Source of the DNA: Bacteroidales bacterium
Lineage (GTDB): Bacteria; Bacteroidota; Bacteroidia; Bacteroidales; UBA932
NCBI GenBank assembly: GCA_029009115.1
Contig: JAQXJU010000111.1
Coordinates: forward strand, 1 to 38,481
Direction: 5' to 3'
DNA length: 38,481 nt
Shown: piece after piece, positions 24,879-32,816 of the stretch
Layout of the letters: the number at the start of each line of letters is the position of its first letter
How positions within the stretch are numbered: the stretch's first letter is position 1
Position numbers and translations under genes: made by a program
The notes under the pieces: model-generated
Told to the model about the DNA's origin: nothing
What the model saw: only the letters and a program-made list of their open reading frames with translations
Database searches by the model: none

Positions 24879-27032
24879 TCAGTCTTTCCAGACTTTAAGA
24901 TACTCCTGCAGGGCCCACATCTCATCTCTGTATCTTGCAGCTACGCTGAAGTCAAGGTCGGCAGCCGACTTTGTCATCTTCTGCCTGTCCTCCTCAATCA
25001 GCTTTTCAACCTGAGCGCGGGACATAGAACGTATTACAGGATCCTGGAGCACTGCCGCGAGGTCAGCCCTGACGTGCCCGTCGGCAAAGGCGGCACCCTC
25101 GCTGCGTTTCGAGTCGTGTCCGAGTCCTACGGTCACCCTGCCCTTGCCGAGTTCCGACGGGCTGGGAATGTAGGTCGGGTCGTCGTATGAGTTGGCCGCA
25201 GATACACGCCCGCCCTTCTTTTCCTTTCCTCCTGAGGCGAGTTCAGAAGCGAGCACGTTGCTGCGCGTCTCAATCTGCCGGGGAGTGATGTTGTGCAGTT
25301 TGTTGAACTCTATCTGCTTGCTGCGCCGGCGGTTAGTCTCGCGGATAGTTGCCTCCATCGAGGGGGTGATGCTGTCGGCATACATAATCACCAGCCCGTT
25401 CACGTTTCGGGCGGCCCGTCCAGCTGTCTGGGTAAGAGCCCTTGTGGTGCGCAGGAATCCTTCCTTGTCGGCATCGAGAATGGCTACGAGCGAAACTGCA
25501 GGAATATCAAGCCCTTCCCTCAGAAGGTTTACCCCTACCAGCACGTCGAACAGTCCGTTCTTGAAGTCCTCGATAATCTCAATCCTTTCGGCAGTATCTA
25601 TATCGGAGTGGATGTACCTGACTCTGACCCCTATCCTTGAAAGGTAGTCGTTCAACTCTTCTGCCATCCTCTTCGTGAGAGTGGTCACCAGCACCCTTTC
25701 CTCCTTCTCGCTTCTAAGGCGTATCTCCTCCACGAGGTCATCGACCTGATTCTTGGTCGGACGTACCTCTATGGGAGGGTCAAGCAGGCCTGTGGGGCGC
25801 ACAAGCTGCTCTACCACAAGACCTTCTGATGCCTGGAGTTCGTATTCTGCGGGAGTTGCGCTCACATATACCTTCTGTCCTGTTATAGAATTGAATTCCT
25901 CGAAGGTCAGAGGACGGTTGTCTGCAGCTGCCGGCAGACGGAATCCGTACTGGATAAGCACCTCCTTGCGCGAGTGGTCGCCCCCGTACATCGCTCTCAC
26001 CTGGGGCAGGGTGACGTGCGATTCGTCGATGAAGGTCAGGAAGTCCTTGGGGAAGTAGTCGAGCAGGCAGAAGGGGCGCTGTCCTTCGCTCCGCCCGTCG
26101 AAGTAACGCGAATAGTTTTCGATGCCGGGGCAGTAGCCCATCTCCTTAATCATCTCAAGGTCGTACTCCACCCTTTGCTTGAGCCTCTTCGCCTCCAATC
26201 CCCGGTCGGAGTTTTCGAAGTACTCCATCTGCTTTACCAGGTCATCCTGAATCTGGCTTACAGCCGCTATCGTGCGCTCCTTTGTGGTTACAAAGTTGTT
26301 GGCCGGATAAATTGAAATTGAGTCAATCTCCTCAAGGCAAGCCCCTGTGAGAGGGTCTATCATCGAGATAGTGTCAACCTCGTTCCCGAAGAACTCTATC
26401 CTGACGGCATTGTCCGAACCTCCGAGATATACGTCCACCGTATCGCCCCTGACCCTGAAGGTCCCCCGCTTGAACTCGATCTCTGTGCGGTTGTAGAGGG
26501 CATCTACCAGCTTGTACAGCAGTGCGGTAAGGTCGCGCCTCTCGCCCTTGCGGACCACCACCGTCTGCTCGTGGAAGTCCTCGGGGTTGCCTATTCCGAA
26601 GAGGCAGGATACAGATGAGATTACAATCACGTCCCTTCGCCCGGAGAGCAGGGCCGAGGCAGCACTCAGCCTCAGTTTGTCAATCTGCTCGTTTATGCTG
26701 AGGTCTTTCTCGATGTAGGTATCGCTCTGGGGTATGTATGCCTCGGGCTGATAATAGTCGTAGTACGATACGAAGTACTCCACAGCATTGTTGGGAAAGA
26801 ACGACTTGAACTCTCCATAGAGCTGGGCCGCCAGAGTCTTGTTGTGGCTTAAGATAAGGGTGGGCCTTTGGAGTCTTTCGATGACTCCGGCCATAGTGAA
26901 TGTCTTGCCCGACCCCGTAACACCGAGGAGGGTCACGTCCGATACCCCGCTCTCAATGGCGTTGCAGAGCTGTTCTATGGCCTGGGGTTGATCGCCGGCT
27001 GGCTTGTATTCTGACTCGAGATGGAACTTCAT
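24879..27032 (-). CDS. uvrB: Excinuclease ABC subunit B
   Basis: The damage-verifying helicase-like subunit of nucleotide excision repair. The P-loop G-V-T-G-S-G-K-T is at 37-44, the beta-hairpin [12 protein letters not shown] is near 92-103, the DEAH-type box F-I-D-E-S-H near 340, helicase motif [11 protein letters not shown] near 540, and the C-terminal UVR domain with M-x-x-A-A-x-x-L-D-F near 690. At 717 residues it is longer than the usual 660-680, because of a linker of roughly 40 residues between helicase and UVR domains. Its ATG lies only 7 nt after the T-tract of a terminator. Confidence 0.97.
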   Translation of the reverse strand: MKFHLESEYKPAGDQPQAIEQLCNAIESGVSDVTLLGVTGSGKTFTMAGVIERLQRPTLILSHNKTLAAQLYGEFKSFFPNNAVEYFVSYYDYYQPEAYIPQSDTYIEKDLSINEQIDKLRLSAASALLSGRRDVIVISSVSCLFGIGNPEDFHEQTVVVRKGERRDLTALLYKLVDALYNRTEIEFKRGTFRVRGDTVDVYLGGSDNAVRIEFFGNEVDTISMIDPLTGACLEEIDSISIYPANNFVTTKERTIAAVSQIQDDLVKQMEYFENSDRGLEAKRLKQRVEYDLEMIKEMGYCPGIENYSRYFDGRSEGQRPFCLLDYFPKDFLTFIDESHVTLPQVRAMYGGDHSRKEVLIQYGFRLPAAADNRPLTFEEFNSITGQKVYVSATPAEYELQASEGLVVEQLVRPTGLLDPPIEVRPTKNQVDDLVEEIRLRSEKEERVLVTTLTKRMAEELNDYLSRIGVRVRYIHSDIDTAERIEIIEDFKNGLFDVLVGVNLLREGLDIPAVSLVAILDADKEGFLRTTRALTQTAGRAARNVNGLVIMYADSITPSMEATIRETNRRRSKQIEFNKLHNITPRQIETRSNVLASELASGGKEKKGGRVSAANSYDDPTYIPSPSELGKGRVTVGLGHDSKRSEGAAFADGHVRADLAAVLQDPVIRSMSRAQVEKLIEEDRQKMTKSAADLDFSVAARYRDEMWALQEYLKVWKD

Positions 27033-27039
27033 TCAGTTG

Positions 27040-27070
27040 AAAAAGCCCCGGGGTGATGAGCCTCGGGGCT
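27040..27070 (-). terminator. Rho-independent terminator of the purine salvage operon
   Basis: On the minus strand, AGCCCCG (27070-27064) pairs with CGGGGCT (27050-27044), extended inward by G-C and G-U pairs around a 7-nt loop, and is followed directly by a T-tract (27044-27040). It sits 20 nt after the AzgA-type permease stop and 7 nt before the uvrB start. Confidence 0.85.
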
Positions 27071-27089
27071 ATATCGTTGGTAAAAACTT

Positions 27090-28436
27090 TTAGATGAAGA
27101 TGTAGCGCAGGATGAACAGTACCGCAAGAATCCACATCGTTGCTGATACCTTCTTGAACTGTCCGCTGATGGCGTGGGTAATCACATAGGTGATGACACC
27201 CAGAAGGATACCGTCGGAGATGGAGTATGCGAGAGGCATCATAATAATGGTCACGAAGGCAGGAATGGCCTCGCTGTAGTCTTCCCAGTCAATGAGCTTG
27301 ACGTTCTTCATCATCATCACGCCAACAATGATGAGGGCGGGAGCGGTAGCAGCACCGGGTATGGCGAGGAAGATAGGGGAGAGGAACAGGGCAAGAGCGA
27401 AGCATATGGCAGTAGAGAATGCTGTGAGGCCTGTTCTTCCGCCTGCAGTGACTCCCGAAGCGCTCTCGACATAGGTAGTTGTGGTTGAAGTTCCGAGGCA
27501 GGCACCGGCTACGGTTGCCACCGAGTCTGCAAGGAACATCTTGTCGAGGCCTTCGATGTTGCCATCCTTACCCTGGGCAGAAGGAATGCTCTGGCTGACT
27601 CCGATGATGGTGCCCATAGTGTCGAAAAGGTCGATGAACAGGAAGGTAAGGACAACCACGAGCATATCGAGCGAGAGAACGTTGGTCCACTCGAACTGGC
27701 AGAAGATGGGCTTCACGCTCTCGGGAAGCGATACCAGCATCAGCTTGCCGGCCTCGTTCCTTGTGAGGCTGGTGATAGCGTGGCCAGTAGCAGGATCGTT
27801 GATAAGCAGACCTATGACTGTAGTGATAAGGATTCCCCAAAGAATACCGCCCTTAACCTTGAGCAGAACGAGGGCTATGGTAATCACAAGACCAATGATT
27901 CCAAGAAGGGCTGTGCCCTGGGTAAGATGGCCGAGGCTTACAAGGGTAGCGTCGTTGTTGACGATGATTCCTGCATTCTGGAAGCCGATGAAGGCGATGA
28001 AAAGACCTATACCGGCTCCGATTGCCTTCTTGAGGGTATCAGGAATGGCATTGACAAGCCAGCTGCGGACTCCCGTTACCGACATAATCACGAAGAGAAT
28101 ACCTTCGATGAGGACAGCGGTCAGGGCGAACTGCCAGCTGTAGCCCATAGTCAGGCAGACGGTGAACACGAAGAATGCGTTCAGACCCATACCCGGAGCA
28201 AGGGCAAAAGGCTTCTTTGCATAGAAGGCCATCATAAGGGTACCGATGATGGACGCAAGGGCTGTTGCCGTGAAGACTGCTCCCCTGGGCATATCGGGAA
28301 TGGCACCGAAGATATTCGGATTGACGGCAAGAATGTATGCCATCGTGAGGAAGGTGGTGATACCCGCCACAACCTCAGTGCGAACTTTGTGTTGTCCGGC
28401 CTGCAGACCGAAAACCTTTTCAAGAATTTTGCTCAT
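27090..28436 (-). CDS. NCS2-family AzgA/PurP-type purine (adenine/guanine/hypoxanthine) permease
   Basis: An inner-membrane nucleobase:cation symporter. It has about 12 or more hydrophobic segments and the AzgA-branch motifs F-L-T-M-A-Y-I-L-A-V-N-P near the N-terminus, K-P-F-A-L-A-P-G-M-G-L-N-A-F-F (75-89), G-I-G-L-F-I-A-F-I-G-F-Q-N-A-G and F-L-F-I-D-L-F-D-T-M-G-T. The 448-residue length is typical. It lies 12 nt after the Tsx-like gene and is the last gene before the terminator. Substrate within the adenine/guanine/hypoxanthine set cannot be fixed from sequence. Confidence 0.92.
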   Translation of the reverse strand: MSKILEKVFGLQAGQHKVRTEVVAGITTFLTMAYILAVNPNIFGAIPDMPRGAVFTATALASIIGTLMMAFYAKKPFALAPGMGLNAFFVFTVCLTMGYSWQFALTAVLIEGILFVIMSVTGVRSWLVNAIPDTLKKAIGAGIGLFIAFIGFQNAGIIVNNDATLVSLGHLTQGTALLGIIGLVITIALVLLKVKGGILWGILITTVIGLLINDPATGHAITSLTRNEAGKLMLVSLPESVKPIFCQFEWTNVLSLDMLVVVLTFLFIDLFDTMGTIIGVSQSIPSAQGKDGNIEGLDKMFLADSVATVAGACLGTSTTTTYVESASGVTAGGRTGLTAFSTAICFALALFLSPIFLAIPGAATAPALIIVGVMMMKNVKLIDWEDYSEAIPAFVTIIMMPLAYSISDGILLGVITYVITHAISGQFKKVSATMWILAVLFILRYIFI

Positions 28437-28448
28437 AGTGTCCTTTTG

Positions 28449-29198
28449 TTAGAAGACCCACTTGGTTCCGATGCAGGGACGTGCGTAGAAGCCGTGGTAC
28501 CCCGCAAAGTTGAGAGAGAGCTCAAGCTCGGCTCCGATATGCAGATTCTCGACTCCGATGTGCTGGCCTACGTTGTACCAGATCTGAGGCTCGGAGATGA
28601 ATACGAAAGAGTCATTGTGCTGGGTGTCCTTGTCGAGAGGGTTGGCCTCCATAAAGTTATAGACGTTCTCTCCCCAGAGGTCGGCAAAGCCGCTGAAACG
28701 CAAGCCCTTGACCCCGAAGATGTCCTGCATTCCCCATACTACCGTGAACTGGAGGGGCAGATTGCTCGAGGCATTGCCGCTGAAGGTCTTGTAGAGGAGC
28801 TTGAAGTTGAAGGTGTTGCTGAAGTCGGCATTGTGCATGAACCAGTCTGCACCGAAGAGGAAGTTCTGGTTGCCGAAACCTACGCCGCCGTTGTACTCAA
28901 CGTGTGCGCTGAGGGCTCCGAGCTGGCTGTCCTGCCAGAAGTTGAGGCAACGTGCAATCTCAAAGTAGCTTCCACTGACTCCCTGGTTGACACCGTCGCT
29001 GTCCTTGGCATTGTAGTCATAATCGACAAAGAAGAAGGTGTTGCCCCACTTGTCACCGTAGAACCCTTCAAGAGTGGTGGTGAAGTGATCGCGGTTCTTG
29101 CCGAAATCGTAGAATGTTTGGAAGTTGGTTTGGGCCGATGCCATCTGGCATACGGACAGTGCAGCGAGGGCTGCAGCGAAAAAGGCTGACTTTTTCAT
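28449..29198 (-). CDS. DUF5020-type, Tsx-like outer membrane nucleoside channel
   Basis: A 249-residue protein with a signal peptide (cleavage after A-S-A-Q, about residue 23) and alternating beta-strand pattern ending W-V-F, as in outer membrane barrels. F-Y-D-F-G and W-G-N-T-F-F-F-V-D-Y-D-Y are typical of DUF5020, a family related to the nucleoside channel Tsx. Placement between apt and a purine permease supports a nucleoside or nucleobase pore, though direct proof of substrate is absent. A hairpin in the 66-nt gap upstream may tune its expression relative to apt. Confidence 0.82.
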   Translation of the reverse strand: MKKSAFFAAALAALSVCQMASAQTNFQTFYDFGKNRDHFTTTLEGFYGDKWGNTFFFVDYDYNAKDSDGVNQGVSGSYFEIARCLNFWQDSQLGALSAHVEYNGGVGFGNQNFLFGADWFMHNADFSNTFNFKLLYKTFSGNASSNLPLQFTVVWGMQDIFGVKGLRFSGFADLWGENVYNFMEANPLDKDTQHNDSFVFISEPQIWYNVGQHIGVENLHIGAELELSLNFAGYHGFYARPCIGTKWVF

Positions 29199-29221
29199 AA
29201 TTGTTTTGTTTGTTGTTTTGT

Positions 29222-29248
29222 GGTACCGGGGAACGTAGTCCCCGGACC
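29222..29248 (-). other. Intercistronic hairpin between apt and the Tsx-like gene
   Basis: CCGGGGA (29226-29232) and TCCCCGG (29239-29245) form a perfect 7-bp stem with a 6-nt loop, lengthened by GGT/ACC around one bulged A. On the transcribed minus strand it is followed by an A/C-rich stretch, not T, so it is not a classical terminator. An mRNA-processing or stabilising element is plausible. Confidence 0.55.
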
Positions 29249-29264
29249 GGTTATAAATGGTAGA

Positions 29265-29804
29265 TTAGAAATTGCCTTCCTGAACCTGAAGTATCGAGCT
29301 GCAGGAGATGTCAGTAGGGAACTCCGGGAGTTTGGGGCAGTCGGTAATGTCCAGAATGAAGGACAGATAACTCTGCCTGGGGTGGAACTTCTGCACCAGA
29401 CGCAATACTGCCGCAGCCGTGCCACCAGTTGCAAGGAGGTCGTCGTGGATGAGGCAGACATCGTCGGGGCTTATCGCGTCAGCGTGAATCTCGATGGTGT
29501 CGCTGCCGTATTCCTTTGTGTATGTCTCGGAGATGGTGTCGGCAGGCAGTTTGCCCTTCTTGCGAGCCAGTACAAAACCGGCCCCGAGTCTTGCCGCCAG
29601 CGCGGTGCCAAGAAGGAAACCTCTGGACTCTATTCCCACCACCTTGGTGATTCCTTTGTCTTTGTATTCCTCATAGAGCAGGTCGAGCATACCTGCAAGA
29701 CAGTCCTTGTCCTTGAACAGGGTAGTAACATCGAAGAACTGTATCCCCTTGATGGGGAAGTCGGGTACTACCCGAAGATGTGACAGAAGTTCTTGCTTTG
29801 TCAT
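29265..29804 (-). CDS. apt: Adenine phosphoribosyltransferase
   Basis: Makes AMP from adenine and PRPP. The type I phosphoribosyltransferase signature L-I-H-D-D-L-L-A-T-G-G-T-A is near residues 120-132, with the family segments P-I-K-G-I-Q-F-F-D-V-T and G-I-E-S-R-G-F-L-L-G-T-A-L-A upstream and R-K-K-G-K-L-P as the flexible loop. The 179-residue length is typical. Together with the adjacent permeases and IMP dehydrogenase it completes a salvage route. The start is 12 nt after the UraA/XanQ-type permease stop. Confidence 0.96.
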   Translation of the reverse strand: MTKQELLSHLRVVPDFPIKGIQFFDVTTLFKDKDCLAGMLDLLYEEYKDKGITKVVGIESRGFLLGTALAARLGAGFVLARKKGKLPADTISETYTKEYGSDTIEIHADAISPDDVCLIHDDLLATGGTAAAVLRLVQKFHPRQSYLSFILDITDCPKLPEFPTDISCSSILQVQEGNF

Positions 29805-29816
29805 TGTATTGGTGAA

Positions 29817-31163
29817 CTACTTTTGGTTGGCGGTATGGTCTCCTCCAAAGTTGACTGCTTCGTCTCCTCTGAGGTTCTTTCCGAACTGGTAGTCGTTGCC
29901 GGGGAGAATAGCATTGAGGATAATCCCCGCGAGGGCTGCGACTGCAAGTCCGCTGAGCGAGGTGAACCCTATGCTGATTGCATCACCCGCGCCATATTTG
30001 ATTCCTATGGCAAGCACCAGAATAAGGGCGGCAATCAGAAGGTTCCTCGAACTTGTAAGGTCAACCTTGTTCTCGACGAGATTCCTGATACCCACTGCTG
30101 AAATCATTCCGTAAAGCACGAGGCTCACACCTCCGATGGTGGCCGCAGGCATCACGGCAATCATTGCCGCAAACTTGGGGCAGAACGAAAGGATGATGGC
30201 AAAGACGGCGGCAATGCGGATTACGCGGGGATCAAATACTTTGGTGATGTTCAACACTCCGGTATTCTCGCCGTAGGTAGTATTTGCAGGGGCTCCGAAG
30301 AGCGATGCAAGGCTCGTTGCGAGTCCGTCACCGAGCAAGGTCCTGTGCAGGCCGGGGTCGGCGAGATAGTTTACTCCGGTGGTCGAAGAGATGGCGCACA
30401 TGTCTCCAATATGCTCGACCATTGTGGCGAGCGAGATGGGGAGGATGGCGATGATGGCAGCCAGAATCAGACTCCAGTTGGGGTTCTTGAACACTGCGAA
30501 GGCCGTGTCTTCCATCTTGAAGGGAAGGCCCACCCAAGCTGCTTCCTTGACGGGAGTCCAGTCAACCAGACCGAAGCAGGCTGCCACGATGTACGAGCCT
30601 AGCACACCCATAAGTATGGGGACAATCTTAATCATCTTCTTTCCCCAGATGTTGCAAACCACGATGATGGCAACGGCCAGAAGGGCAATCCACCAGTTGC
30701 TGCTGCAGTTCTGGATTGCGCTGCCGCTCAGACACAGTCCTATGGCAATGATGATGGGGCCGGTTACGATGGGAGGGAAGAACTTCATAACCCTTGTTGC
30801 TCCAAAGATTTTGAACAGACCGGCGAGCACGAAGTACATCAGTCCGGCGCAGAAGATACCGACGCAGGCATAGGGGAGAGCCTGCGCGAGGGTAAGCCCC
30901 TGATTCATTCCCATCTGGGTTACGGCCGAGTAGCCTCCGAGGAAGGCGAATGAAGAGCCGAGGAAGGCGGGAACCTTGAACTTTGTGCAAACGTGGAAGA
31001 TGAGGGTGCCGAGTCCTGCAAAGAGCAGGGTTGCTGAAACAGAGAGACCGGTGATTACCGGAACAAGCACGGTTGCCCCGAACATCGCGAACAGATGTTG
31101 GAGTCCGAGCACCGTCATTCTGCCCTTGCCGAGTGTGCGGGCGTCATAAATACCAGAAGCCAT
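29817..31163 (-). CDS. NCS2-family UraA/XanQ-type uracil/xanthine permease
   Basis: An inner-membrane proton symporter for a nucleobase. The N-terminal G-L-Q-H-L-F-A-M-F-G carries the conserved Q-H pair, and Y-G-E-N-T-G-V-L-N-I-T-K-V is the signature of the nucleobase-ascorbate transporter branch. The 448-residue protein has about 14 hydrophobic segments. Homologues are labelled uracil permease or xanthine permease; the neighbours guaB and apt favour xanthine or another purine, but this is inference. It starts 27 nt after guaB. Confidence 0.92.
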   Translation of the reverse strand: MASGIYDARTLGKGRMTVLGLQHLFAMFGATVLVPVITGLSVSATLLFAGLGTLIFHVCTKFKVPAFLGSSFAFLGGYSAVTQMGMNQGLTLAQALPYACVGIFCAGLMYFVLAGLFKIFGATRVMKFFPPIVTGPIIIAIGLCLSGSAIQNCSSNWWIALLAVAIIVVCNIWGKKMIKIVPILMGVLGSYIVAACFGLVDWTPVKEAAWVGLPFKMEDTAFAVFKNPNWSLILAAIIAILPISLATMVEHIGDMCAISSTTGVNYLADPGLHRTLLGDGLATSLASLFGAPANTTYGENTGVLNITKVFDPRVIRIAAVFAIILSFCPKFAAMIAVMPAATIGGVSLVLYGMISAVGIRNLVENKVDLTSSRNLLIAALILVLAIGIKYGAGDAISIGFTSLSGLAVAALAGIILNAILPGNDYQFGKNLRGDEAVNFGGDHTANQK

Positions 31164-31190
31164 TGGTGTTATAGGTTAAAAGTGAATTAG

Positions 31191-32672
31191 TTATTCTCCT
31201 CTGGAGTAGTTTGGCGTCTCCTTGGTGATAGTCACGTCGTGGGGATGGCTCTCGGCCATTCCGCTGGCTGTTACCTTGGTGAACTTGGCTTTCTTGAGTG
31301 TCTCGATGTCCTTTGCGCCGCAGTAGCCCATTCCGGACTTTAGACCTCCTATCAACTGATAGACAGTCTCTTCGAGGGTTCCCTTGTAGGGTACACGCCC
31401 CACGATTCCCTCCGGGACGAGTTTCTTGGTCTCGGTTTCCTTGTCCTGGAAGTAGCGGTCCTTGGAGCCGGCCGCCATTGCGTCAAGCGAACCCATTCCG
31501 CGGTAGGTCTTGAACTTGCGTCCATTGTAGATGATGGTCTCGCCGGGAGCCTCCTCGGTACCTGCGAACATCGACCCGCACATCACGCAGTCTCCTCCGG
31601 CGGCAATGGCTTTGACTACGTCGCCCGAGTAGCGCAGACCTCCGTCAGCAATTACCGGAACCCCCGCGGCTGCAGCAACCTTTGCACATTCGAAGATGGC
31701 CGTAAGCTGGGGAACACCGACTCCGGCAACTATGCGGGTGGTGCAGATTGAACCGGGCCCAATACCGACCTTGATGGCATCGGCACCGGCCTCGATGAGC
31801 CTTTCTGCAGCATCGGCAGTGGCTATGTTGCCTACAACCACGTCGAGGGCGGGGAATTCGGCCTTGATGAGCTTCAGCTTTTCGACCACTGACTTGGAGT
31901 TGCCGTGGGCGCAGTCGAGAACCACCGCATCAACCCCTTCAGCCACGAGGGCACTCACCCTGTCGAGGGCATCGGGAGTGATGCCTATGCCGGCAGCCAC
32001 CCTCAGACGACCCTTGGGATCCTTACAGGCGTTGGGGTGTTCCTTCTCCTTCTGGAGATCGCGGTAGGTAATCAGTCCCACTATTTTGCCTTCGGCGTCA
32101 ACCACGGGCAACTTCTCTATCTTATGCTTTTGCAGTACGTTGCGTACGGCTTCGCGGTCGTTGCGCTCGCCGGCCTGAATGGTGACCAGCCCCTCAGATG
32201 TCATCACCTCGCTGACAGGGACACTGAGGTCTTCCTGGAAGCGGACGTCGCGGTTCGTGACAATTCCGATAAGGTAGCCTTCGCCGTCGGTGACGGGAAT
32301 GCCTCCGATGTGGTTCTCCTCCATCAGGCGAAGGGCATCACCTACGGTCAGATTTCCGCTTATGGTAACGGGATCGTTGATCATCCCGCTTTCGGCACGC
32401 TTGACACGGCGCACCTGGGCGGCCTGTTCGGAGATGGACATATTCTTATGAATAACGCCGATACCTCCTTCCCTTGCAAGGGCGATGGCCATCGGCGCTT
32501 CTGTGACGGTGTCCATCGCAGCGGACACAATCGGTATGTTCAGAGTGATGTTTCGCGAGAAACGGCTTTTGAGCGATACTTCCCGGGGAAGGACTTCAGA
32601 ATAGGCTGGGATAAGAAGAACATCGTCAAATGTTAATCCGTCCAGAGCAATCTTTTCTTCTTGGAATGACAT
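31191..32672 (-). CDS. guaB: IMP dehydrogenase
   Basis: Oxidises IMP to XMP with NAD+, the committed step to guanine nucleotides. The TIM barrel is interrupted by two CBS domains (about 95-210; [12 protein letters not shown] and [12 protein letters not shown]). The catalytic loop G-P-G-S-I-C-T-T-R holds the active-site Cys (about 305), and G-G-L-R-Y-S-G-D and the flap R-Y-F-Q-D follow. The 493-residue length is typical. It heads the purine operon from a promoter 20-27 nt upstream, giving a leader of about a dozen bases. Confidence 0.97.
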   Translation of the reverse strand: MSFQEEKIALDGLTFDDVLLIPAYSEVLPREVSLKSRFSRNITLNIPIVSAAMDTVTEAPMAIALAREGGIGVIHKNMSISEQAAQVRRVKRAESGMINDPVTISGNLTVGDALRLMEENHIGGIPVTDGEGYLIGIVTNRDVRFQEDLSVPVSEVMTSEGLVTIQAGERNDREAVRNVLQKHKIEKLPVVDAEGKIVGLITYRDLQKEKEHPNACKDPKGRLRVAAGIGITPDALDRVSALVAEGVDAVVLDCAHGNSKSVVEKLKLIKAEFPALDVVVGNIATADAAERLIEAGADAIKVGIGPGSICTTRIVAGVGVPQLTAIFECAKVAAAAGVPVIADGGLRYSGDVVKAIAAGGDCVMCGSMFAGTEEAPGETIIYNGRKFKTYRGMGSLDAMAAGSKDRYFQDKETETKKLVPEGIVGRVPYKGTLEETVYQLIGGLKSGMGYCGAKDIETLKKAKFTKVTASGMAESHPHDVTITKETPNYSRGE

Positions 32673-32691
32673 AGACTCTATTTTTAAGCCG

Positions 32692-32699
32692 CAAATTTA
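32692..32699 (-). promoter_or_regulatory. -7 promoter element of the guaB purine operon
   Basis: Minus-strand TAAATTTG followed by C is a full match to TAnnTTTGY, 20 nt before the guaB start. It directly abuts the inverted repeat at 32700-32782, whose arm occupies the region where a -33 element would be. Confidence 0.6.
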
Positions 32700-32782
32700 G
32701 ACAAAAAAAGCGATGCGGAAATAAGCTTGATCTGAAGTTTTGGAAAAACTTATCAACAATTTTTCCGCATCGCTTTTTTGTC
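32700..32782 (-). terminator. Long inverted repeat, probable htpG terminator overlapping the guaB promoter region
   Basis: Arms 32700-32721 and 32762-32782 are complementary over about 21 bp apart from one extra A/T; the core is GCGATGCGG/CCGCATCGC. On the minus strand the second arm ends in a run of seven T, so it can end htpG transcription. The 40-nt loop is long for a terminator and contains its own hairpin AAGTTTT-GGA-AAAACTT. The stop of htpG is 35 nt before it. Confidence 0.65.
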
Positions 32783-32816
32783 ATTCTGCCCTCATCTCGG
32801 GGCAGAGCCCTCTGGC

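Noticed and set aside
27780..29189. 469-residue plus-strand frame opposite the AzgA-type permease and DUF5020 genes
   Set aside because: The minus-strand proteins are recognisable families with correct ends; this frame is antisense to both and results from GC-rich codon bias.
32741..32757. DnaA-box-like TTATCAACA in the htpG/guaB gap
   Set aside because: One mismatch to TTATCCACA, a single copy, and no dnaA, dnaN or box cluster nearby; not supportable as an origin.
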